Positions 6,697 through 13,631 of a DNA stretch of 13,633 bases are shown in pieces. Made by a program: the position numbers and the translations under genes. The notes under the pieces were generated by a model that saw only the letters and a program-made list of their open reading frames with translations, made no database searches and was not told the DNA's origin. Source of the stretch: LSUCC0057 sp048549915 (GTDB lineage Bacteria > Pseudomonadota > Gammaproteobacteria > Pseudomonadales > Porticoccaceae); assembly GCA_048549915.1 (NCBI GenBank), contig JBLYYE010000015.1:1-13633 (forward strand), written 5' to 3'. Within the stretch, counting starts at the first letter, position 1, and every line of letters begins with the position of its first letter.

Positions 6697-7677
6697 ATGA
6701 ATATATTTAAACCGCCCTTAACACTGCGCCACCCGCATATACAGAGCATTTTTAACAGCAAAGGGCCGCGTGAATTGCGTGCCAAAAAAGTAGCCGCCGG
6801 CATGAATAGCCAATGCTTGACACTTGAAGCTGGAGATGGCGCCCGTCTGTTGGCGGATTGGGACTGCGCCTCGGGAGATCATCAGCGCCCTGCAGAGGAT
6901 CTAGTTATTCTCTTGCACGGCTGGGAGGGCTCTAGCCAATCCTCTTATTCAGTCACCACAGCCGGCTCTTTTTTAGCGGCCGGCTTCGATGTTTTACGGA
7001 TTAATTTTCGCGATCACGGCGACAGCCACCACCTCAATGCAGAGCTTTTTAACACTGAGCGTCACGATGAAGTCGCTGCGGCGATTGGCGATTTCTTGCA
7101 CAAGCACCCCTATTCCAAGCCAGTGATTGCCGGTTATTCCATGGGGGGTAATTTCACTCTACGCATCGCCGCTGACTTTGGCCCGCAGCTAGGGCTAAAA
7201 CACGCCATTGCCGTCTGCCCTCCGACCGACCCGGCCAACTCTATGCGTGCAATAAGTTCTGGCAGTGTAATCTACCGGGAGTACTTCTACCGCAAGTGGC
7301 GCAAGTCGTTAGTCAAAAAGCTAGACCACTGGCCAGAGCTAGATTACGCCGATGTTTTGGCAACAGCGCGTTCACTAGAAGACTTAAACGCCTACTTTAT
7401 TCCGCGTTTTACACGCTTTAAGCGTGTTGAGGACTATTTTGCGGCCTATAGCATTACCGGTGACAGGTTAGCGAAACTAACTGTACCCGCACATTTGATT
7501 GCAACCGAAGACGACCCAGTTATACCTATCGCCGACCTCGCCGCAATTGAAGGCTCAAGTCAGCTGACTGTAGAACGCCACAACTACGGTGGCCACTGTG
7601 GGTTTATCGCTAACTGGCGCGGAGAGACCTGGATAGAACAGCGTATGGTCGCACTGTTCAAACAAGCTTTAGCTTAA
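6697..7677 (+). CDS. YheT-type alpha/beta hydrolase (UPF0017 family)
   Basis: This 326-residue protein is an alpha/beta hydrolase of the YheT group, predicted cytoplasmic carboxylesterases whose natural substrates are unknown. It opens with FKPPLTLRHPHIQSIF, the usual family start, which supports this ATG even though no Shine-Dalgarno is visible. The oxyanion region is ILLHGWEGSS (71-80), the nucleophile elbow is GYSMGG with Ser148, the acid is in ATEDDP (Asp272 or Asp273), and the catalytic His300 is in YGGHCGF. So the triad is intact. No signal peptide is seen. It is a lone plus-strand gene, divergent from the DUF6491-M23 pair and convergent with recX, whose stop is 6 nt away. Confidence 0.92.
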   Translation: MNIFKPPLTLRHPHIQSIFNSKGPRELRAKKVAAGMNSQCLTLEAGDGARLLADWDCASGDHQRPAEDLVILLHGWEGSSQSSYSVTTAGSFLAAGFDVLRINFRDHGDSHHLNAELFNTERHDEVAAAIGDFLHKHPYSKPVIAGYSMGGNFTLRIAADFGPQLGLKHAIAVCPPTDPANSMRAISSGSVIYREYFYRKWRKSLVKKLDHWPELDYADVLATARSLEDLNAYFIPRFTRFKRVEDYFAAYSITGDRLAKLTVPAHLIATEDDPVIPIADLAAIEGSSQLTVERHNYGGHCGFIANWRGETWIEQRMVALFKQALA

Positions 7678-7683
7678 ACGGCG

Positions 7684-8154
7684 TTATTCGCTTTCGTTCT
7701 GCTCCATAGCAAAGCGAATTTGGTCATAACCAAAACCTCGATAACTCAAAAAACGCTGCACTTTAGCCCGCAACTTATTGTCGTCGCCAACAACAGGGAA
7801 ACGCCTCAGACGCAACTCGCGGGCCAACTCAAACCAATCCGGCTGACACTGCGCATAGGCTTGCTGGAGTAGTTCTGTATTGATACCGCGCTGGCCAATC
7901 TCTCTGCTGATACGCATAGGCCCATGGCCGCGGTTAATGCGCGAGCGCACAAAGGATTCGGCAAAACGCTGGTCGCACTGCAAATTGTCCGCCTGCAACT
8001 CTTTAAGCACAACCTCTATCAGCTCACTGCCATCAAATTTAGTGACGAGTTTTTTATGCAACTCTTGCGCTGCGTATTCCCGGCGCGCCAACAACTCCAT
8101 AGCGTAGGCACGTATTCTAGAAGGTGTAATAGGCTGATCGCTGCGGGTAAACAC
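7684..8154 (-). CDS. recX: RecX, RecA regulatory protein
   Basis: RecX binds RecA filaments and limits their growth and activities, tempering recombination and the SOS response. The product is rich in helices with the RecX repeats: ARREYAAQELHKKL near the N terminus, CDQRFAESFVRSRINRGHGP in the middle, and a C-terminal third repeat with RRFP and FLSYRGFGYDQIRFAM. I chose GTG at 8152-8154 (156 residues) because AGGAG lies 8 nt upstream; an upstream GTG at 8184 would give 166 residues but has no ribosome site and would place the AGGAG inside the gene. Unusually, recX is not directly behind recA: a plus-strand thioesterase gene lies between them, so recX needs its own promoter in the 95-nt divergent gap. 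Confidence 0.95.
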   Translation of the reverse strand: MFTRSDQPITPSRIRAYAMELLARREYAAQELHKKLVTKFDGSELIEVVLKELQADNLQCDQRFAESFVRSRINRGHGPMRISREIGQRGINTELLQQAYAQCQPDWFELARELRLRRFPVVGDDNKLRAKVQRFLSYRGFGYDQIRFAMEQNESE

Positions 8155-8249
8155 CTTAGCTTCTCCTATATATATTGCGGACACACTGGGCGCTAGATGG
8201 CCAGTCGACGAACCGCTATGCTACGGGATGTAAGATATAAGGGCATAAC

Positions 8250-8699
8250 ATGACGGCTGATTTAAAGTTTGATTACAACAACCCCTACCTGAAACAATTC
8301 TCAGTAACGGCTGATCAAATAGACGGTTTGGGTCATACCAACAACCAGGTCTACGTAAATTGGTGCCAAGATACAGCCTGGGCACACAGCAAAAGTTTGG
8401 GCATCAACCTGCAAGACTACCAGAATTTACAGCGCGCCATGGCCATACGCCACGCCAGTTATGATTACTTGCAAGCAAGCTATTTAGGCGAGCCAGTCTG
8501 CGTGGCGACCTGGATCACCCACTGTGATAGGCGACTGAGCTTAGAGCGACAATTTCAGGTTTTTAATTCCCGCTCTGGCACTCTCTTGTGCCGCGCAAAA
8601 CTGCAGTTTGTTTGCATAAACCTTACAAACGGAAAACCGGCACGCATGCCCTCTCTTTTCAAAGAGGGCTACGGCAACGCAATGGTTCAAGCGCTGTGA
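8250..8699 (+). CDS. 4HBT hotdog-fold acyl-CoA thioesterase (YbgC/FadM-like)
   Basis: Proteins of this family hydrolyse acyl-CoA or acyl-ACP thioesters. The 149-residue product has the diagnostic motif Asp25-x2-Gly-His-Thr-Asn-Asn-x2-Tyr35, where Asp25 is the expected catalytic residue, followed by RHASYDYLQASYLGEPV and the strand LERQFQVFN. Size fits a single hotdog domain. The ATG has AAGGG 6 nt upstream. No signal peptide is present, so it should be cytoplasmic. It is divergent from recX and runs into recA tail to tail: one base separates its TGA from the recA stop, with no terminator between. The substrate cannot be read from the sequence. Confidence 0.9.
   Translation: MTADLKFDYNNPYLKQFSVTADQIDGLGHTNNQVYVNWCQDTAWAHSKSLGINLQDYQNLQRAMAIRHASYDYLQASYLGEPVCVATWITHCDRRLSLERQFQVFNSRSGTLLCRAKLQFVCINLTNGKPARMPSLFKEGYGNAMVQAL
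8648..8669. repeat. Inverted repeat in thioesterase 3' end, downstream of recA
   Basis: GCCCTCT (8648-8654) and AGAGGGC (8663-8669) are perfect inverted arms around an 8-nt loop. On the minus strand this hairpin falls about 30 nt past the recA stop. No T-run follows on that strand, so it is not a standard terminator, but it could mark or stabilise the recA mRNA 3' end. Confidence 0.55.
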
Positions 8700-8700
8700 A

Positions 8701-9732
8701 TTACTCTGCTTCGGCAGCGGTTGTTGCTTCCACTTCGGGAAGGTCCGAACCCAACTCTTTAGCGCGGATTTTAGCCTCAAGCTCTGCGGTAATTTCTGGA
8801 TTTTCACGCAGGTAGTTACAGGCATTTGATTTGCCCTGGCCAATTTTGTTGCCACCATAGGCGTACCAGGCACCTGATTTATCAACCATACCGTGTTTGA
8901 CACCAAGATCGATCAACTCGCCGTAGCGGTTGATGCCCTGCCCATAGAGGATCTGAAACTCTGTCTGCTTAAAGGGTGGCGCCACTTTATTTTTAACAAC
9001 TTTAACGCGAGTTTCGTTGCCGACTACCTCATCACCGTCTTTCACTGCGCCAATACGACGGATATCTAACCGCACCGATGAATAGAATTTAAGCGCATTA
9101 CCACCAGTGGTGGTTTCAGGGTTACCAAACATAACACCAATTTTCATACGGATCTGGTTGATAAAGATCACCAAGCAATTAGAGGTTTTGATGTTGCCGG
9201 TTAGCTTGCGCAGTGCCTGCGACATCAAACGCGCTTGTAAACCGACGTGGGTGTCACCCATTTCACCTTCAATTTCTGCACGTGGCGTCAAGGCTGCCAC
9301 CGAGTCAACCACCAATACATCACAAGCGCCGGAGCGCACCAACATATCGGTCACCTCGAGTGCTTGTTCGCCGGTATCGGGCTGGGAGACGATTAAATCG
9401 TCCACATTGACACCGAGTTTTTCGGCATAGATTGGGTCGAGAGCGTGCTCGGCATCAATAAAAGCACAAGTGCCGCCGGCTTTTTGCGCCTCGGCAATTA
9501 CCTGCAGGGTTAAGGTCGTTTTACCCGAGGACTCCGGCCCGTAAATTTCAACCACACGGCCCTTGGGCAGGCCACCGATACCCAGCGCGATATCCAGACC
9601 AATTGAGCCAGTAGAGATGGCTGGAATCGCTACGCGCGGCGAATCGCCCATACGCATCACTGTGCCTTTGCCAAACTGCCGCTCAATTTGACCCAGCGCG
9701 GCTTGCAGCGCCTTCTCTTTATTTGCGTCCAT
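8701..9732 (-). CDS. recA: Recombinase RecA
   Basis: RecA forms filaments on single-stranded DNA, drives strand exchange in recombinational repair, and triggers LexA self-cleavage in the SOS response. The 343-residue protein shows the N-terminal polymerisation helix (ALQAALGQIERQFGKGTVMR), Walker A GPESSGKT (65-72), the MAW-type segment SQPDTGEQALE, Walker B LVVDSVAAL, the L1/L2 DNA loop regions (EGEMGDTHVGLQARLMSQAL; GVMFGNPETTTGGNALKFY) and an acidic tail. Length is normal. The ATG has AGGA about 6 nt upstream. A LexA box lies 68 nt before the start, and pncC precedes it on the same strand. Its stop faces that of the thioesterase gene at 1 nt. Confidence 0.98.
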   Translation of the reverse strand: MDANKEKALQAALGQIERQFGKGTVMRMGDSPRVAIPAISTGSIGLDIALGIGGLPKGRVVEIYGPESSGKTTLTLQVIAEAQKAGGTCAFIDAEHALDPIYAEKLGVNVDDLIVSQPDTGEQALEVTDMLVRSGACDVLVVDSVAALTPRAEIEGEMGDTHVGLQARLMSQALRKLTGNIKTSNCLVIFINQIRMKIGVMFGNPETTTGGNALKFYSSVRLDIRRIGAVKDGDEVVGNETRVKVVKNKVAPPFKQTEFQILYGQGINRYGELIDLGVKHGMVDKSGAWYAYGGNKIGQGKSNACNYLRENPEITAELEAKIRAKELGSDLPEVEATTAAEAE

Positions 9733-9800
9733 AATGTTCCTCTACACTCTCTCGGGTTTATCTGCTTTGGGGTGGCCGACTCACTACATACCGACCACAA

Positions 9801-9816
9801 CTGTATGGGTGTACAG
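9801..9816 (-). promoter_or_regulatory. LexA (SOS) box of recA
   Basis: CTGT-N8-ACAG is present as CTGTATGGGTGTACAG, flanked by A and T as in the extended consensus. It lies in the 88-nt gap between pncC and recA, 4 nt after the pncC stop, in the position expected for SOS control of recA. A weak promoter candidate overlaps it (minus strand TTGCAA at 9836-9841, then TACTGT at 9813-9818, 17-nt spacing). If used, LexA would occlude the -10 region. Confidence 0.9.
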
Positions 9817-9820
9817 TAGT

Positions 9821-10300
9821 CTAATCTGTCAGGCGTTGCAATAGGCTCAGCAGAGATTTTTCCACGGCGGCCTGCTGAATGGCTTGCCGATCGCCCTCAA
9901 AGTGGTGGCAGAGTGACTCTACCTGGCCATCGACAGCGGTGGCGATCCACACCGTCCCCACCGGCTTTTGCGCACTGCCGCCGGTGGGGCCGGCAATACC
10001 GCTGGTGGCGATTGCGCAACCGACCGCCAGTCGCTCACAGATACCCGTCGCCATCGCCTCTACCACAGCGGCACTGACCGCACCGTGCTCGTTCAGGCAG
10101 GACTCACTGACACCCAGCAGCTGCTTTTTTACCGCATTGGAATAGCTCACCACACCGCCCTCAAACCAGGCTGAGCTGCCTGCCACCGCGGTGCAGGCAG
10201 CGGCTACCCCACCGCCGGTGCACGACTCGGCCACCGCCACTGTTCGCCCGCTGCTGGCCAACACAGCAGCCAACTCATCCACAACACCGCTTATCGACAT
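9821..10300 (-). CDS. pncC: NMN amidohydrolase PncC (CinA C-terminal domain family)
   Basis: PncC deamidates nicotinamide mononucleotide to nicotinate mononucleotide, recycling NAD by-products such as those from DNA ligase. The protein is a single CinA-C domain without the molybdopterin-binding domain of full CinA. Family motifs are AESCTGG (24-30), GSSAWFEGGVVSYSN (41-55), SGIAGPTGGS (100-109) and KPVGTVW (112-118). I start at ATG 10298-10300 (159 residues), where family homology begins; a GTG at 10342 would add 14 residues unlike the family. It lies directly upstream of recA in the same direction and is divergent from mutS by 184 nt. Some recA transcription may come from readthrough here. 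A 27-nt near-palindrome lies in the coding region. Confidence 0.93.
   Translation of the reverse strand: MSISGVVDELAAVLASSGRTVAVAESCTGGGVAAACTAVAGSSAWFEGGVVSYSNAVKKQLLGVSESCLNEHGAVSAAVVEAMATGICERLAVGCAIATSGIAGPTGGSAQKPVGTVWIATAVDGQVESLCHHFEGDRQAIQQAAVEKSLLSLLQRLTD
10175..10201. repeat. 27-nt near-perfect palindrome inside pncC
   Basis: Arms GCTGCCTG (10175-10182) and CAGGCAGC (10194-10201) enclose a perfect 10-nt palindrome CACCGCGGTG (10184-10193), with one extra C at 10183. It codes for the ACTAVAGS part of PncC (about residues 35-42), so it may be partly a codon effect. It could form a strong hairpin in either strand's RNA. Confidence 0.7.
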
Positions 10301-10449
10301 AACCCAAGACCCATCAATCTGAATAGACGCTCTGCACGCCACCTACAACGGCTGCTTGCCGACAGTGTAGCAACCTACCGGCCAACCGCCCACAGCGCGC
10401 TGGCAGGATAACCCGGCAGCCCCTACAATGGCCAAGCGGAACCTGCATA

Positions 10450-10478
10450 TTAACGCTAAACTCTCTGCACGCTATAGA
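10450..10478 (+). promoter_or_regulatory. Weak candidate promoter for mutS
   Basis: TTAACG (10450-10455) and TATAGA (10473-10478) are 17 nt apart. Initiation would fall at about 10485, the proposed mutS ATG itself, which would make a leaderless or nearly leaderless message. The boxes are imperfect, so this is tentative. The remainder of the 184-nt pncC/mutS gap shows no clearer promoter. Confidence 0.25.
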
Positions 10479-10484
10479 GCTCAA

Positions 10485-13091
10485 ATGACTCAAAACACCC
10501 CTAAATCTATCGACAACAGCCACACCCCCATGATGCAGCAGTTTTTGCGCATTAAGGCCGAGCACCCAGACCAGCTTGTGTTCTACCGCATGGGTGATTT
10601 TTACGAGCTTTTTTTTGAAGATGCAGAGCGCGCCAGCCAGCTGTTAGATTTAACCCTGACCGCGCGCGGCAAGTCGAACGGCAAACCCATCCCGATGGCC
10701 GGCGTTCCCTACCATGCCGCCGAGGGCTACTTGGCCAAATTGGTTAAGCTCGGCGAATCAATCGCTATTTGTGAACAGGTAGGTGACCCTGCAACCAGCA
10801 AAGGGCCTGTTGAACGCAAAGTGGTTAGGGTTATTACACCGGGCACAGTGAGTGACGAAGCTTTGCTCGATGAGCGCAGCGACAATTTAATTGTTGCCCT
10901 AACGCCGCAAGCTGGCCGTTTTGGGCTCGCCAGCTTAGAGGTGAGTAGTGGCCGGTTCTTGCTGCGTGAACTTGCAGATAGCGGTGCCGTCGAGGCAGAA
11001 ATTGCCCGCCTGCGCCCTGTAGAGTTACTCCATCCCGAATCGCTCGACGGGACACTTATGCAGTTGCTGCAAGAGCTGCCCGGCCGCCGCGCCCTGCCAG
11101 AGTGGGAATTTGATGGCGATACAGCCATCGCACTGCTCTGCCAACAATATGGCACGCGCGATCTAAACGCCTTTGGCTGCGACCACTTACCCCTAGGAAT
11201 TGCTGCTGCCGGAGCGCTACTGACTTATGTGCAACAAACCCAACGCGGCGAGCTGCCACACATCCAACCCATTGTGGCCGAAGCGGCGGAGGACTTTGTC
11301 GCGCTAGACGCCGCCACTCGACGCAACCTAGAGCTCGACATCAATCTTGCCGGCAGCGAGCTCAACACACTCTTTAGTGTGCTTAACACCACCCAGACCT
11401 CCATGGCCAGCAGGTTGTTACGGCGCTGGCTAAATCAGCCGCTGCGCAATATTGATGCGCTAGAGCAGCGCCAGCAGGCTATTGCCGAGCTGTTAGAAAA
11501 TTATCGCTACGAACAAATACACCAGACACTCAAACCCGTTTGTGATTTAGAGCGAATATTGGCGCGCTTGGCACTGCGCTCAGCTCGCCCGCGCGATTTA
11601 ACGCGGCTCGGGCAGTCTCTCGCTGTGCTGCCAGCGCTGTCTTCCCATTGGCAGACGCTTACCAGCCCACGACTGGCCCAGCTAGCGGCAGATCTAGTTG
11701 AACAGCCAATACTAGTCGAACTGTTACAACGTGCTATTGGTGAAAACCCACCGGTGACCATACGCGAGGGTGGAGTGATAGCCGATGGTTACGACAGTGA
11801 ACTCGATGAGTTGCGCCAACTCAACACCAACGCTGGCGAATACTTAATAGCACTGGAAAAACGCGAACGCGAGCGCACCGGCATCAGCACACTCAAAGTT
11901 GGCTACAACCGTGTGCACGGCTACTTTATCGAGCTCTCCAAAGGTAGTGCCGATCAGGCACCTGCGGACTACATACGCCGCCAAACACTCAAAAATGGCG
12001 AGCGCTATATCACCCCCGAGCTCAAAGAGTTCGAAGACAAGGCACTCAGCGCAAAAAGCCGTGCACTAACACGCGAAAAACAGCTTTACGACGCTTTGAT
12101 CGAAGAGCTCAACCAACATTTGCAGCCGTTGCAACGCTGCGCAGCAGCACTGGCCGAACTCGATCTACTCGCGGCACTGGCCGAGCGCGCGGCAACCCTG
12201 TCACTCTGCTGCCCTACCCTAAAAGCAGACAGCGGCATTCATATCAGCGGCGGACGCCACTTAGTGGTTGAGAGCGTTTCCGACCAGCCATTTGTTGCCA
12301 ACGACTGTCTGCTCGATGATAACCAGCGCATGCTAATCATTACCGGCCCCAATATGGGCGGTAAATCTACCTATATGCGCCAAACGGCTCTGATCGTTTT
12401 AATGGCTCAAATCGGCGCCTATGTCCCTGCCGCCAGTGCCACACTAGGGGTGGTAGATCGTATATTTACCCGCATTGGCTCTTCGGATGATCTCGCCGGC
12501 GGGCGCTCCACATTTATGGTCGAAATGACTGAAACGGCCAATATTTTGCACAATGCCAGCCGCAATAGTCTGGTACTGATGGATGAAGTGGGCCGCGGCA
12601 CCAGCACCTTTGATGGCCTGTCACTAGCTTGGGCGTGCGCGCACTATCTCGCCGAAAAAATTGGCGCGCTTACCCTATTCGCCACCCATTACTTTGAGCT
12701 GACCGCCCTACCCGAGCAACTCACCGGGGTTGGCAATGTGCATTTGGGAGCCAGTGAATACCAAGACTCTATTGTCTTCTTACACAGTGTCAAACCCGGC
12801 CCTGCCAACCAGAGCTACGGCCTACAGGTTGCTAAACTGGCCGGCATTCCAGACACCGTACTAACACTGGCGCGCCGAGAACTGCATCATTTGGAACAAG
12901 CCAGCGCTGCCGTACCCGCTAAAACACTCGATCCAGAGCAGACCCCACAAAGCGATCTGCCCCGTCAGAGCGAGCTGTTTGCCCAACCGAGCAATCCACA
13001 GCTAATTAAACTGCTTGAGCAAAGCGAACCCGATGGCCTTACACCCCGCCAGGCACTAGAGCTCATCTACCAACTCAAGGCCCTTGTCTAA
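10485..13091 (+). CDS. mutS: DNA mismatch repair protein MutS
   Basis: MutS recognises mismatches and small loops in new DNA and recruits MutL to start repair. From ATG 10485 the protein has 868 residues. It opens with the mismatch-recognition domain, with Phe39-Tyr-Glu41 in RMGDFYELF, then the connector, core and clamp domains, and ends with the ABC-type ATPase: Walker A GPNMGGKST (621-629), signature-region STFMVEM (675-681), Walker B LVLMDE (696-701) and FATHYFELT. QSELF (828-832) resembles a beta-clamp-binding motif, and the last residues match the C-terminal tetramerisation segment. An upstream ATG at 10428 would add 19 residues before the family start (SHTPMMQQFLRIKAEHP) and has no ribosome site; 10485 has only a weak AGAG. 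It is divergent from pncC and followed by fdxA after 129 nt. Confidence 0.96.
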   Translation: MTQNTPKSIDNSHTPMMQQFLRIKAEHPDQLVFYRMGDFYELFFEDAERASQLLDLTLTARGKSNGKPIPMAGVPYHAAEGYLAKLVKLGESIAICEQVGDPATSKGPVERKVVRVITPGTVSDEALLDERSDNLIVALTPQAGRFGLASLEVSSGRFLLRELADSGAVEAEIARLRPVELLHPESLDGTLMQLLQELPGRRALPEWEFDGDTAIALLCQQYGTRDLNAFGCDHLPLGIAAAGALLTYVQQTQRGELPHIQPIVAEAAEDFVALDAATRRNLELDINLAGSELNTLFSVLNTTQTSMASRLLRRWLNQPLRNIDALEQRQQAIAELLENYRYEQIHQTLKPVCDLERILARLALRSARPRDLTRLGQSLAVLPALSSHWQTLTSPRLAQLAADLVEQPILVELLQRAIGENPPVTIREGGVIADGYDSELDELRQLNTNAGEYLIALEKRERERTGISTLKVGYNRVHGYFIELSKGSADQAPADYIRRQTLKNGERYITPELKEFEDKALSAKSRALTREKQLYDALIEELNQHLQPLQRCAAALAELDLLAALAERAATLSLCCPTLKADSGIHISGGRHLVVESVSDQPFVANDCLLDDNQRMLIITGPNMGGKSTYMRQTALIVLMAQIGAYVPAASATLGVVDRIFTRIGSSDDLAGGRSTFMVEMTETANILHNASRNSLVLMDEVGRGTSTFDGLSLAWACAHYLAEKIGALTLFATHYFELTALPEQLTGVGNVHLGASEYQDSIVFLHSVKPGPANQSYGLQVAKLAGIPDTVLTLARRELHHLEQASAAVPAKTLDPEQTPQSDLPRQSELFAQPSNPQLIKLLEQSEPDGLTPRQALELIYQLKALV

Positions 13092-13138
13092 AGCTGTATT
13101 ATGGCGGTACAAAAAGCACCGACGTGGCGTATACAGCT
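13092..13138. repeat. Inverted repeat between mutS and fdxA
   Basis: AGCTGTAT (13092-13099) and ATACAGCT (13131-13138) are perfect 8-nt inverted arms 31 nt apart; an imperfect inner pair GGTAC / GCACC surrounds five A. It begins right after the mutS stop and its right arm covers the possible fdxA -35. No T-run follows, so it is not a normal terminator. Role unknown. Confidence 0.5.
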
Positions 13139-13157
13139 ACAATCATCCTGCTATAAT
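13130..13157 (+). promoter_or_regulatory. Candidate sigma70 promoter of fdxA
   Basis: A consensus -10 TATAAT (13152-13157) is preceded at 16 nt by TATACA (13130-13135), a four-of-six -35. Transcription would begin near 13164, giving a leader of about 55 nt that contains the 14-nt palindrome at 13173. Confidence 0.5.
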
Positions 13158-13172
13158 GCTGCGCCTAAAGTG

Positions 13173-13186
13173 GCTGCCGCGGCAGC
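13173..13186. promoter_or_regulatory. 14-nt perfect palindrome in the fdxA leader
   Basis: GCTGCCGCGGCAGC is a perfect palindrome about 16 nt downstream of the -10 and 34 nt before the fdxA ATG. It could be a repressor-type operator or a leader structure. No known regulator site is recognised. Confidence 0.45.
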
Positions 13187-13220
13187 TTGTATAACTAATC
13201 GCAACAAAGAGAGTCGTTAG

Positions 13221-13544
13221 ATGACCTTTATCGTCGGTGATAACTGCATTAAATGTAAGTACACAGATTGTGTAGAAGTCTGCCCTGTAGACTGTTTTTA
13301 CGAAGGCCCCAATTTCCTCGTCATTCACCCTGACGAATGCATTGATTGCGCCCTGTGCGAGCCCGAGTGCCCCGCCGGTGCCATCTTTGCTGAAGATGAA
13401 ATCCCCGCAGGCCAAGAAGTATTCCTCGAACTGAATGCCGAGCTAGCAGAAGTGTGGGACAACATCACCGAGAAAAAAGATCAGCTGCCAGATGCCGCAG
13501 AGTGGGATGGCAAACCCGATAAACTGCAGTATCTCGAGCGCTAA
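13221..13544 (+). CDS. fdxA: 7Fe ferredoxin (FdxA, FdI type)
   Basis: This small cytoplasmic electron carrier holds one [3Fe-4S] and one [4Fe-4S] cluster. The 107-residue product aligns closely, by recall, with Azotobacter vinelandii FdI along its whole length, including the ending NITEKKD..PDA..WDG. Expected [3Fe-4S] ligands are Cys9, Cys17 and Cys50; expected [4Fe-4S] ligands are Cys21, Cys40, Cys43 and Cys46. Cys12 and Cys25 are additional, as in FdI. The ATG has a weak purine-rich AAGAGAG about 8 nt upstream. It follows mutS in the same direction, as in pseudomonads, but the next gene is tRNA-Arg, 10 nt on, not rpoS. The redox partner is not indicated by context. Confidence 0.96.
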   Translation: MTFIVGDNCIKCKYTDCVEVCPVDCFYEGPNFLVIHPDECIDCALCEPECPAGAIFAEDEIPAGQEVFLELNAELAEVWDNITEKKDQLPDAAEWDGKPDKLQYLER

Positions 13545-13554
13545 AAAAGTTTAT

Positions 13555-13631
13555 GCACCCGTAGCTCAGCTGGATAGAGTAGGTGGCTTCGAACCACTTG
13601 GTCGGGAGTTCGAATCTCTCCGGGTGCGCCA
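13555..13631 (+). tRNA. tRNA-Arg (anticodon UCG)
   Basis: A complete 77-nt tRNA folds here: acceptor GCACCCG/CGGGTGC with discriminator G and encoded CCA (13629-13631), D arm GCTC/GAGT, anticodon stem GGTGG/CCACT with loop CTTCGAA, and T arm GGGAG-TTCGAAT-CTCTC. The anticodon is TCG (13589-13591), which reads CGA (and perhaps CGG). It starts 10 nt after the fdxA stop with no terminator between, so it may be processed from an fdxA transcript. Confidence 0.95.

Noticed and set aside
8155..8184. Longer recX from GTG at 8184
   Set aside because: No ribosome site precedes it, whereas AGGAG stands 8 nt before the GTG at 8154.
8541..8906. Open frame of 121 codons on the minus strand across the recA end and the thioesterase gene
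   Set aside because: It overlaps recA in another frame and lies antisense to the thioesterase, both clearly real; its translation resembles no protein family.
10301..10342. Longer pncC from GTG at 10342
   Set aside because: The extra 14 residues fall before the region where family similarity begins; the ATG at 10300 matches the usual N-terminal length.
10727..11155. Open frame of 142 codons antisense to mutS
   Set aside because: Its low-complexity Ser/Arg/Pro-rich product is typical of a shadow of a conserved coding strand.
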